Shown here piece by piece: positions 4,434 to 12,943 of a DNA stretch of 25,329 bases (its first letter is position 1; each line of letters starts with the position of its first letter). A program made the position numbers and the translations under genes. Below the pieces are notes generated by a model. The model did not search any database. It was not told where the DNA came from and worked only from the letters and a program-made list of their open reading frames with translations. The stretch is taken from assembly GCA_964653285.1 (NCBI GenBank), contig CAZZEX010000071.1:1-25329 (forward strand). The letters are read 5' to 3'. This stretch comes from CAZZEX01 sp964653285 (GTDB lineage: Bacteria > Chloroflexota > Anaerolineae > B4-G1).

Positions 4434-7400
4434 ATGTACGCAGACGTCTGTTCTCAACCCACAAAATCTCAACTCGCAACACTCGATGTTCTCAGCAATC
4501 ACCTGCGACGCTACCTGCCAGACCAGTTGGTCTCCCCCCTGCTTCACCAACCCGGCCTGACGACGGCTCGCCCCTGCGACGCTCACCTGGACGCGCTCCT
4601 GCATGCGGTATCCACCTACCTGCCTCGCTACCTGGTCAACGAGCAACTGCGCGACCCCCAGCCCGGCCGGGTCAGCGGGCAGTTCCGCGAGGCGACGATC
4701 ATGTTCGCCGACATCTCGGGCTTTACCGCCATGTCGGAGCGGCTCTCCAGGCAGGGCGAGAAAGGCGCGGAGAAAATCACCAACATCGTCGGTGACTACT
4801 TCACCACCATGCTGGATATCACAGCCCGCCAGGGAGGCGACCTGCTCAAGTTCGGCGGCGATGCTCTGTTGGTTGCCTTTTTTGGCGACGACCACGCGAT
4901 CAACGCCTGCCGGGCCGGGGCACAAATGCAACAAGCCATTGCCCGCTTTGACCAGGTCGAGGCGTTCGGCGAAACCTTCAGCCTGAAAATGACCGTGGGG
5001 TTAGGGTCGGGCCTGCTGTTCACGGCGAACCTGGGCACACCAGAGAAGATGGAGTGCACGGCGATGGGTGAGGCGCTGACTCAAATGGCCCACGCCGAAG
5101 ACCAGGCCGAGGGTGGTGAGATATTCATAGACGAAGCCACCTATCAGGCTGTCAGATCGCAGGTGCGCGTCGGGGAAAAACGAAATGGATGCTACCTGGT
5201 CACAATCGTCGAGGGAAGCCAGTCCCCTGGCAGCCACTACCCCGCACTGGAGGTGATGCCCAAACTGCTTGGGTCTGACATGCCAGCCATGGTGTCGCAC
5301 ATCAAAGAAACCGTAGCCTGCCTGGACGCGCTGGTGCCCTTCCTTCCGCCCGGCCTGCTCGACCTGTTGCGTTTTGACCCCACGCGCATGGCCAGCCGCG
5401 AGAGAGGCGAGTTCCGCCCGGTGACCGTCATCTTTGCCAACTTTTACGGCATCGAAGAGATCATTCGCCAACTGGGACCAGAAAAAGTCGCCGAGATCAC
5501 AGCCATCCTCAACACGCACTTTTCCAGAATGCAAGAGATCATCCATCGCTACGAAGGCGTGATTGACAAAGTGGATAGTTACGTCGTGGGACACCGGATC
5601 ATGGCCCTTTTCGGCGCGCCCCGCGCTCATGTGGACGACCCCGAGCGGGCCGTTCGCGCCGCGTGGGAGATGCAGGCCGCTATGCTGGCCTTTGACAAAC
5701 TGGAGACGTCGGCCGGCGTTTTCGCTCTCAGGCAACGGATCGGCATCAACACAGGGCGCGTCTTTGCCGGAAACGTCGGCTCAGACACGCGACACGAGTA
5801 TTCGGTGATGGGCGACGAGGTCAACCTCACCGCCCGGCTCATGTCCGTCGCCCAGGAAGGCCAGGTGCTCATCAGCCAGAGCACGGCCACGCAGGTCGGC
5901 AAGCGGTTTCGACTGGACGAAAAAGAGCCGGTCAGGGTCAAGGGCAAGAGCCTGCCGGTGCCCAACTACGAGGTACGCGGCATCGTCGAACGGTACGAAG
6001 CGGGCCGGCCGGCTCGCCGCTCGCCGCTTGTCGGGCGAGACGGTGAGTGGCAGACCATCTGGCGCGTGGCCCAGCAGGCGGCCAAGGGCGATTGCCAGGT
6101 GCTCGACATCCACGGCGAGATGGGCATGGGCAAATCGCGCGTCATCGAAGAGCTGATAGATCGTTGGACCAGGCAGGGAAGGGCCACTTTCTTTGCCGGT
6201 TGTCTCTCCTACGGGCGACACACGCCTTACGCGCCCTGGGTTACCATCCTGCGCGAGGTGTTTGGGCTGCGCGAAGATGACTCTGACCAGGAGCGGCGTG
6301 AGAAAATCACGAGCCGCCTGGCAACCGCCAGCCCGGAGTGGATTGATTGGGCCGCGCTCGTCGCCCACCTGCTGGGCGTGCCCATGCCAGAGAGCAACCT
6401 GCTCCGGTCGTTGGATCCCAGGTTGCGCCAACAAAACCTGCAGCGCATCGTCAGCAGCCTGATTACATCAGAGTCCGAGTATCATCCTATGCTGCTGGTC
6501 GTAGACGACATCCAGTGGATAGACGAGGCCTCCCTCATCCTGCTGAACCACCTCACCACCCACGTCAAGTCCTCTCCCTTGCTGATCTGCATCGCATACC
6601 GCCCCGAAGAATCGCTCACCCTGGCAGCGGCCCGACAACCCAACTACACCTCGGTTGGTCTGGAAGCCCTGTCGGAGGCGGGCAGCCTGGCCTTGCTGGA
6701 CAGCCAGTTGCCCACCGCGCCGGAGATGCCTCAGCACCTCAAGGAGTTGATCCTCAAGAACGGACAGGGCAACCCGCTGTTCATCGTCGAGATGGCCCAT
6801 GCCTTGATCGAGAACTATTTGAGTTACGACGCTGAGAGCGGTGTCTATCGCGCTCGAGATGACCTGGATCGGGTACAGGTACCCGACACCGTCAGCCGGG
6901 TGATCCTCAGCCGCCTGGACCGCCTGGACGAGCAGGGCCGTAACATGCTCAAGGTCGCCTCGGTGATCGGGCGCGCGTTCCAGCAATGGCTTCTCCAATC
7001 CGTCTACCCCTATCGCACCAGCGAGATAGAGATGGAGACCCGCCTGCTGGACCTGTGCGAAAAAGAGATCCTGGATCGCGCCCAGGTTGCCTACCTGTTC
7101 CGGCACGTCATGACCCGCGAGGTGGCCTACGAAAGCCTGCTCTACGCCGAACGACGCGATCTGCACCATAAGATCGCCCAATCTATCGAAGCGCAGAGTG
7201 CGCGCGTGGACGAACACATAGAGGTGCTGGCCGAACATTACACGCTGGCCGAGGACTGGCCCCAGGCATTGGGATACCACCTCAAGGCGGGCCGGCGGGC
7301 GCAGGCCATCTACGCCAACGAAGACGCCGTTCACCGCTACCACAAGGCACTGGAAGTTGCTCAACACGTCCTCGACAGCCTGAACGAGCGATTGACGGCC

Positions 7401-8669
7401 TACGAGGGACTTGGAGACACCTACGAACTCGTCGGTCGCTACGACGAGTCGCTGGAAAGTTACGCCCAGGCCCGTGCCCTCTTGGACGAGATGGCCCCCT
7501 CGCCTGACGTGCGGCGTCACCGCGCCGGCCTGTGCCGGCGTACGGCCTGCGTTTATGAGTATAAAGGCGAATATGTCACTACCCAGACGTGGCTGAGCAG
7601 GGGGCTCGAAACGCTGGGCAAGGGCGCACGAACTTTGGAAGCAGCACGTCTCTACATACTGCGCGCGGGGGTCTATCACCGGCAGGGAAATAATCAGGAG
7701 GCCGTTCGATGGTGCGAACGCGCCGTCCAGGTTGCGTCAGAGGTCGAGGGCGAAGAAGGGGCACGGGAGATGGCCCACGCCGCCTACTTGATGGCCGAGA
7801 TCTACCGTCGCCAGGGAGACAACGACCGCGCGGTACAGTTCGCGCAGCGCAGCCTGGAGATCTATCAAAACCTGGAGAACGTCGTCGGCCAGGGGCAAGC
7901 GCACAACACACTGGCGAACGCCTACTTTGAGCAGAGCAACTGGGCAGCGGCAATGGATCATTATCTTAAAAGCATGGCCATTAAGGAAAGAGTGGGAGAC
8001 GTTTATGGACGGGGAGTGCTGGCCAACAACATCGGTGAGATTTACCTGATCGTGGGCCAACTGGAGCAGGCTCTCGCGTTCTACCAGCGCAGCCTCCAGG
8101 TATGGGACGAGTTGGGTGGCACCTACGGCAAAGGGCTGACCCACAACAACCTGGGGGCGGTCTACCTGCGCATGGGCGACCTGGGGCAGGCGACCAGGCA
8201 CCTGGAGCAAAGCGAGACTCTCTTTGCCCAAATCCCGTCCGAGGACTTTGCTGCCGAGACCTCCCGCTACCGGGCCGAAATCGCCCTGGGCCGGGGACAA
8301 CTCGACGAGGCGTTGGCTTTCGCCGAGCGTGCGTTGAAATACGCGACGGGTCAAGGGCTCAAAGCGGACGAATGTGCAGCGCGTCGCGTGCTGGGCGTGA
8401 TCTGTTACGAGAAAGGCAACCTGGAGCGCGCCGCAACATACCTGTCCCGAAGCCTGGACATGGCCTGCGAACTCGACAACCGGTATGAAACAGGCCGAAC
8501 CACGCTCCAAATTGGCCTGCTGCAGCGCAAGCAGGGACGATTGGACGAAGCATGGGCCTCACTGTTGCAAGCGAAAACCATCTTTGAAGAGCTGGACGCC
8601 AGCCTGGACCTGGCGGAGGTAGATAAGGCATTGGGATCAGTGAAGGGAACCAAAGGAGGTGCATCGTGA
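4434..8669 (+). CDS. Soluble-adenylyl-cyclase-like protein: tandem cyclase domains, P-loop NTPase, TPR repeats
   Basis: The product is a 1411-residue cytosolic protein; no signal peptide or membrane helix is seen. Cyclase domain C1 (about 85-265) has FADISGFT with metal Asp93, and LLKFGGDAL with base-contact Lys139 and metal Asp143. C2 (about 325-520) has Asn336 and His387 where the metal aspartates should be, but keeps EYSVMGDEVNLTAR with Ser457, Asn464 and Arg468. C1 lacks the Asn/Arg (GEALTQMAHAED). The domains therefore complement each other to give one site. Next come a P-loop NTPase (Walker A GEMGMGKS 561-568, Walker B MLLVVDD 686-692) and many TPR-like repeats (about 950-1400). This order matches animal ADCY10. 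ATP to cAMP is the likely reaction (Lys plus Ser at the base-contact positions), not proven. GAGGG at 4423-4427 supports the ATG. The stop overlaps the start of the next gene. Confidence 0.9.
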   Translation: MYADVCSQPTKSQLATLDVLSNHLRRYLPDQLVSPLLHQPGLTTARPCDAHLDALLHAVSTYLPRYLVNEQLRDPQPGRVSGQFREATIMFADISGFTAMSERLSRQGEKGAEKITNIVGDYFTTMLDITARQGGDLLKFGGDALLVAFFGDDHAINACRAGAQMQQAIARFDQVEAFGETFSLKMTVGLGSGLLFTANLGTPEKMECTAMGEALTQMAHAEDQAEGGEIFIDEATYQAVRSQVRVGEKRNGCYLVTIVEGSQSPGSHYPALEVMPKLLGSDMPAMVSHIKETVACLDALVPFLPPGLLDLLRFDPTRMASRERGEFRPVTVIFANFYGIEEIIRQLGPEKVAEITAILNTHFSRMQEIIHRYEGVIDKVDSYVVGHRIMALFGAPRAHVDDPERAVRAAWEMQAAMLAFDKLETSAGVFALRQRIGINTGRVFAGNVGSDTRHEYSVMGDEVNLTARLMSVAQEGQVLISQSTATQVGKRFRLDEKEPVRVKGKSLPVPNYEVRGIVERYEAGRPARRSPLVGRDGEWQTIWRVAQQAAKGDCQVLDIHGEMGMGKSRVIEELIDRWTRQGRATFFAGCLSYGRHTPYAPWVTILREVFGLREDDSDQERREKITSRLATASPEWIDWAALVAHLLGVPMPESNLLRSLDPRLRQQNLQRIVSSLITSESEYHPMLLVVDDIQWIDEASLILLNHLTTHVKSSPLLICIAYRPEESLTLAAARQPNYTSVGLEALSEAGSLALLDSQLPTAPEMPQHLKELILKNGQGNPLFIVEMAHALIENYLSYDAESGVYRARDDLDRVQVPDTVSRVILSRLDRLDEQGRNMLKVASVIGRAFQQWLLQSVYPYRTSEIEMETRLLDLCEKEILDRAQVAYLFRHVMTREVAYESLLYAERRDLHHKIAQSIEAQSARVDEHIEVLAEHYTLAEDWPQALGYHLKAGRRAQAIYANEDAVHRYHKALEVAQHVLDSLNERLTAYEGLGDTYELVGRYDESLESYAQARALLDEMAPSPDVRRHRAGLCRRTACVYEYKGEYVTTQTWLSRGLETLGKGARTLEAARLYILRAGVYHRQGNNQEAVRWCERAVQVASEVEGEEGAREMAHAAYLMAEIYRRQGDNDRAVQFAQRSLEIYQNLENVVGQGQAHNTLANAYFEQSNWAAAMDHYLKSMAIKERVGDVYGRGVLANNIGEIYLIVGQLEQALAFYQRSLQVWDELGGTYGKGLTHNNLGAVYLRMGDLGQATRHLEQSETLFAQIPSEDFAAETSRYRAEIALGRGQLDEALAFAERALKYATGQGLKADECAARRVLGVICYEKGNLERAATYLSRSLDMACELDNRYETGRTTLQIGLLQRKQGRLDEAWASLLQAKTIFEELDASLDLAEVDKALGSVKGTKGGAS

Positions 8670-11600
8670 AAAGGTCAATCTTGTTTTTGCTGACTCTTAC
8701 TGCGGCGATAGGTCTGCTCGCAGCGACAGCCTGGGCGATGGGCATCTTTGTCCTTGCTCCAACTGCCGTGGGCGTGGCCTGGGCCGAGCCAGCGATGGTG
8801 GGCCGTTCCCTGTCCCAGGACGGTGCGTACCTGCAGGACGACGCTCGGCTACAGGTGGCATCACAGGGGGACGACTATCTGACCTTCGGGTCAACCTACG
8901 TGGGGGGTGGTTACGGGCCTTACGTCTACTTGCCCTTTGTCGCCCGCAACTATCAGGGCTGGTCCACGGTCATCCACGTCACGGGCGACAATTCTTCCGC
9001 ATCCTCGGTGAACGTTACAATCGCCTTTTACGACCTGACGACTGGTGGACTCGAGCATACACTGACCGACACAATCCCCAAACGTGGAGGCCGCATCTAC
9101 GTTCAAAAGACGATGTCCGCCCTGCCGGAAAACTTCGTCGGCTCGGCACACATCTCGGTCAGTGACTCGGCGTATGAGAGTGTCGCCGCCGTCGTCAGGA
9201 TTGTCAACGCCGACCAGGAGGGCGATGGGCTGATGAGCTACAGCGGCCTGGCTACCTATTCCGCTTCCTCTAACTTACACCACATTCCCATCGTGCATAA
9301 AGAGACAACCACCATTGGCACGGCGAGTATGACGACTATCCTGGCGATCATGAACGCAGACCCCAATTTCTCGACCAGCGTCGCCATATCCATCCGCGAC
9401 CGGGCGGGAGCAACAGAAATAGTCCGCCGGTCTATTTCCATCCCTTCATGGGGAGGCTACCTCTATGACCTGGGCGAGGAAAGCGCGATCCCGGCCGGGC
9501 TCGTTGGCCAGGCCGAGATCATATCCGGTGGCCCGATCGTCGTGGCCGTCTTGGACATAGACGGGACGAACGCGCGCGGAGCCGCTTACCTGCACCAATC
9601 GAGCAGCGGTCTGCTTTTGGCTATGCCTGTGGTTTACAAGGCGTATGATGGTTGGGAGAGCGAGTTTTGGATCTACCCTGGTGGTGATGACATAGTGGAT
9701 CTTTCCTACTATGGCCCCACCGACGTAATCGCTGAAAGCGCTGACTTGGCGTCAGGGGCCGTAGCCGGGCCATTTCCGTCCACCGGGGTCTTGCCCGATG
9801 GGCAAGTCCGTTCGACGACCGCCGGATCCTACGAGGTAATGATGGACGGTACTGTCTACCACTACAACGAAACGGACGATTTGCTCTGGTCCCACCAGGC
9901 TGTACTGCCTGATTCCTGGGCTGTACTCCCCCGTGTCGCCCGCTCCAAGTTCCGAAACACAAGTATCATCATCCAGAACGCGCATGCCACGGCGTCCACC
10001 GTGACCATCTACTACTACGACCTGGCGGGAACAGCGGTTCACACCCAGACCGTCGTTATGCCGCCACACACAACCCACGTTTCCCACCAGAAGATGATGA
10101 CGGCTGAACTGGGGGCATCGTTCTTTGGTTCAGCCCGCGTCGTATCCACGTTGCCTTTTGCCGTCATCGTAGCAGAAGAGGATAAACTCCCACGCCAGGG
10201 CAGCGACGCTTACGAACCAAACGACGGCGCTATGATGGCCGCCGACGTCCAGTTGAACCAGGATTACTATGCCAAAATTGGCTCCCCTGAAGACGTGGAC
10301 TGGTTCAGGGTGCACATCTCCGCCCCCTCCATCCTGACCGTCACCCTGTCGCAACTGCCCGCCGACTATGACGTGGCGGTCTTTTGCGACATGAGCGAGG
10401 GGCCCGAGTTGAGCGGTTCAGACCTGGTGGGTGATATACAGGACGACTCGGATATTGACGCCGCCGGTCGAATGAGTTCGATCGGGCGGATGAGTTCGAT
10501 CGGGCGGATGAGTTCGATCGGACGGATGAGTTCGATCGGGCGGATGAGTTCGATCGGGCGGATGAGTTCCATCTCGGCCAACCCAGGCCAGGCGGACGAA
10601 ACAGCGGTTTCCCTGGCCCTCAAACCAGGGTGGTACTATATCCTGGTCGTGGGACACGACAATAGTTATGACCCCTACAAGTTCTACCGTCTGCGGGCCG
10701 AGGTGCTCTCCTTTGGCGAATTCCCGGAATGTTCGGCCAGCTTTGATTACACCGGGGATGAGCCAATGCCGACCTACACGCACCCAACTTTGCCGGCCAC
10801 CGACGTCCAGACGCTGATCCTGGTCAACAAGCGACGGATGGATTACACCTACGGAGTCACGCGCACGGGGGCAATTCCTACTCAGTTGCGCCTGCTGGCC
10901 GATGAGTCCACGGTCAACGGCGTTATCTATCCTGTGGACAACAACGGAAACGTTTCCGACCAATACGGGCCATGGGATACAGATGCCTGCAACCCCTACG
11001 CCGCCAACGCTGTGGCGGAAGCCATTTACGACAATGTGATCAAAAGCACGTTGTCCAATTACCCCAACATCAAGTACGTCGTCATCGTCGGCGATGACAA
11101 AATGGTCCCCTTCTACCGCATCCCCGACAGTTCCACGCTGGCCAACGAGCGCGAGTACCTGCTCTCGGCCAACCTGAACACCCACAATGCCACCTGGTCT
11201 GCTCTGGGCTGGGGATTCCTCCTCACCGACAACTTTTACGGCGACCTGAACCCCAAGTATTGGCACGGGCATGGCCTCTACATCCCCGACCTGGCCGTAG
11301 GGCGATTGGTGGAAACGCCGGAAGAGATCGTGCGCGTCATCCAACACTATCTCACGTCGGGCAAGAACGGCTTTGCCCCCCAGACAGCACTGGTCACCGG
11401 CTACGACTTTCTCACCGATAGCGCCCAGGAGACCCGCGACCTGATGGGGAACCAGGGGATGACCGTAAACGGTGCGCTAATCCGTGAAGATTGGACAGCG
11501 GCGGATCTGAAGAGCGCCTGGACGGAAAATTCCACCCGCCAGGACCTGGTCTCGGTCAGCGCGCACTTTGAGCACTGGAACGCGATACCCGCCTCCTCGT

Positions 11601-12847
11601 CCGGCGGCCTTTTCTACAGCACCGACATCAGCAACGCCACCACCTCGCCGGCCAGCACCGTGGTCTGGTCGGTGGGCTGCCATGCCGGTTACAACGTCCA
11701 CGACGCGCACAGCACAAATGCCACGTCTGCCCTGGATTTTGCCCAGGCCTTGGCCTGGGAACAGACGGGCGGCTTTGTCGGCAACACCGGCTACGGGCTG
11801 GGCGACACTACCGAGGTCGCCTACTCGGAGCAGTTGCTGCTTTACTTGGCTCAAGAGTTGGGCAGCCAGGAAGACATGCCAGTGGGAGAAGCGTTGGTGA
11901 AAGCCAAGCAGCGGTACGTCGGTGACGCGCCCAGCGGCGGATTCAGCCGCTACGACGAGAAGGTGATGATCGAAGCCACGCTGTACGGCCTGCCCATGTA
12001 CCGGGTCACCGTGCCCAATATCGTTCCCATTAGTGGTGCCAGTAGTGGCGCAGCGGGAATGAGCGTGGTCAGGCCCGACACCGTCTCGGCTAGCGAATCG
12101 TATGAGGATCTGACCTTCTCGTTCACCTTTGAACCACACAGCGTACCCAACTGGGGCACCTATTACACTGTCCAGGGCTACGGAGATACTCAAGCGGGCG
12201 CCGGGCGGCCCATTCAGCCTCTGGTAATCTCTGACGTCACCAGGTCAGGCCTGACCGCTCGTGGGGTCGTTGTAGTGGGCACAGAGTTTTATGCCACAAC
12301 TCTCGACCCGGTGATCGCCACCCTCGTCACCGACACGTCCAGGAGCGAGCCGGATTTCGCGTACGACGGATGGTACCCGACGAACATCGTCGCCATCAAC
12401 CGCCTGGGCGACGGGGACAAACTGGTCATCGTTCCCGCGCAGTTCCACTCTGGAAGCCAGACCGAGCGGCTCTACACCAACCTCACTCTGCGCGTCTACT
12501 ATGCCGACAGCGCGGATTACACGCCGCCCTCTATCTGGTCTGCAGAAAGCGAATGTTGGAAGGGCCAGGCGACCTTTTCAGTCGAGGCCAGCGATGACGA
12601 ATCAGGCATCGCTCACGTGTGGGTCACCTACGAAGACACAACTGGTCAATGGAGGAGCGCTGAACTGGTTTACAACTCGGCCACCGGTTTGTGGGAGGGC
12701 ACGGTCAATAGTTCGCTCGAAGCGTTCGACTATTTGGTGCAGGCTGTAGACGGCGCCGGGAATGTCAGCACCAGCAGCAACAAGGGTCTCTACTTTGCCG
12801 CCGAACCGGGGCGGCTCTACCTGCCCATTGTCTTTCGCAATGCATAA
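8666..12847 (+). CDS. Secreted C25 (gingipain)-like cysteine peptidase with repeat ectodomain, PPC and Ig-like domains
   Basis: The product has 1393 residues. A signal peptide (KRSILFLLTLTAAIGLLAATAWA, possibly cleaved at AWA before Glu41) shows export. Four related beta-type repeats start near residues 86, 206, 319 and 421, each opening with an LPxV-like motif (for example YLPFVARNYQGW). A PPC domain (about 514-677, from DAYEPNDG) is interrupted by six GRMSSI hexapeptides (601-636). The C25-like catalytic region (about 713-1130) has the clan CD His in LVSVSAHFEHW (His967) and Cys in VVWSVGCHAGYN (Cys1005). An Ig-like segment (about 1285-1375) leads to the C-terminus RLYLPIVFRNA. The GTG start is fixed by AAGGAGGTG (8652-8660), and it overlaps the cyclase stop as GTGA, so the two are probably translationally coupled. 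Substrate unknown. Confidence 0.85.
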   Translation: MKRSILFLLTLTAAIGLLAATAWAMGIFVLAPTAVGVAWAEPAMVGRSLSQDGAYLQDDARLQVASQGDDYLTFGSTYVGGGYGPYVYLPFVARNYQGWSTVIHVTGDNSSASSVNVTIAFYDLTTGGLEHTLTDTIPKRGGRIYVQKTMSALPENFVGSAHISVSDSAYESVAAVVRIVNADQEGDGLMSYSGLATYSASSNLHHIPIVHKETTTIGTASMTTILAIMNADPNFSTSVAISIRDRAGATEIVRRSISIPSWGGYLYDLGEESAIPAGLVGQAEIISGGPIVVAVLDIDGTNARGAAYLHQSSSGLLLAMPVVYKAYDGWESEFWIYPGGDDIVDLSYYGPTDVIAESADLASGAVAGPFPSTGVLPDGQVRSTTAGSYEVMMDGTVYHYNETDDLLWSHQAVLPDSWAVLPRVARSKFRNTSIIIQNAHATASTVTIYYYDLAGTAVHTQTVVMPPHTTHVSHQKMMTAELGASFFGSARVVSTLPFAVIVAEEDKLPRQGSDAYEPNDGAMMAADVQLNQDYYAKIGSPEDVDWFRVHISAPSILTVTLSQLPADYDVAVFCDMSEGPELSGSDLVGDIQDDSDIDAAGRMSSIGRMSSIGRMSSIGRMSSIGRMSSIGRMSSISANPGQADETAVSLALKPGWYYILVVGHDNSYDPYKFYRLRAEVLSFGEFPECSASFDYTGDEPMPTYTHPTLPATDVQTLILVNKRRMDYTYGVTRTGAIPTQLRLLADESTVNGVIYPVDNNGNVSDQYGPWDTDACNPYAANAVAEAIYDNVIKSTLSNYPNIKYVVIVGDDKMVPFYRIPDSSTLANEREYLLSANLNTHNATWSALGWGFLLTDNFYGDLNPKYWHGHGLYIPDLAVGRLVETPEEIVRVIQHYLTSGKNGFAPQTALVTGYDFLTDSAQETRDLMGNQGMTVNGALIREDWTAADLKSAWTENSTRQDLVSVSAHFEHWNAIPASSSGGLFYSTDISNATTSPASTVVWSVGCHAGYNVHDAHSTNATSALDFAQALAWEQTGGFVGNTGYGLGDTTEVAYSEQLLLYLAQELGSQEDMPVGEALVKAKQRYVGDAPSGGFSRYDEKVMIEATLYGLPMYRVTVPNIVPISGASSGAAGMSVVRPDTVSASESYEDLTFSFTFEPHSVPNWGTYYTVQGYGDTQAGAGRPIQPLVISDVTRSGLTARGVVVVGTEFYATTLDPVIATLVTDTSRSEPDFAYDGWYPTNIVAINRLGDGDKLVIVPAQFHSGSQTERLYTNLTLRVYYADSADYTPPSIWSAESECWKGQATFSVEASDDESGIAHVWVTYEDTTGQWRSAELVYNSATGLWEGTVNSSLEAFDYLVQAVDGAGNVSTSSNKGLYFAAEPGRLYLPIVFRNA
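10466..10573 (+). repeat. Six tandem 18-bp repeats encoding GRMSSI
   Basis: Six contiguous in-frame 18-base units, consensus GGGCGGATGAGTTCGATC, encode GRMSSI six times (residues 601-636 of the C25-like protein). Units 2 to 5 are almost identical in DNA; the first and last differ at a few bases. This suggests recent expansion with selection on the peptide. They lie inside the PPC domain between the strands DYDVAVFCD and LKPGWYYILVVG. Confidence 0.97.
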
Positions 12848-12889
12848 ACACACCGCCCACCCGAAAAATCCGCTGGCCCGATAAACGAA

Positions 12890-12919
12890 GGTCGGGGGCC
12901 GCTACTGCGGCCCCCGACC
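12890..12919. terminator. Hairpin between convergent genes
   Basis: GGTCGGGGGCCGC (12890-12902) is the exact reverse complement of GCGGCCCCCGACC (12907-12919), with a 4-base loop. It is a 13-bp, very G/C-rich stem in the 96-base gap between the plus-strand peptidase gene and the minus-strand baeRF gene. It probably stops transcription from both sides, although neither flank has a good T-run. Confidence 0.7.
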
Positions 12920-12943
12920 CGTTATCGTCCTGGAATCAGCGTC

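Noticed and set aside
5400..6000. C2 as an independently active second cyclase
   Set aside because: Both metal-binding aspartates are replaced (Asn336, His387), so it cannot be catalytic alone.
6468..7679. A 403-residue open frame on the minus strand opposite the cyclase gene
   Set aside because: It is antisense to the NTPase/TPR coding region, which has clear motifs and codon use; the frame is open only because of the high G+C content and shows no recognisable domain.
10418..11347. A 309-residue minus-strand frame with repeated DRTHPP units
   Set aside because: The repeat is the antisense reading of the GRMSSI units in the peptidase gene; no ribosome binding site or domain supports it.
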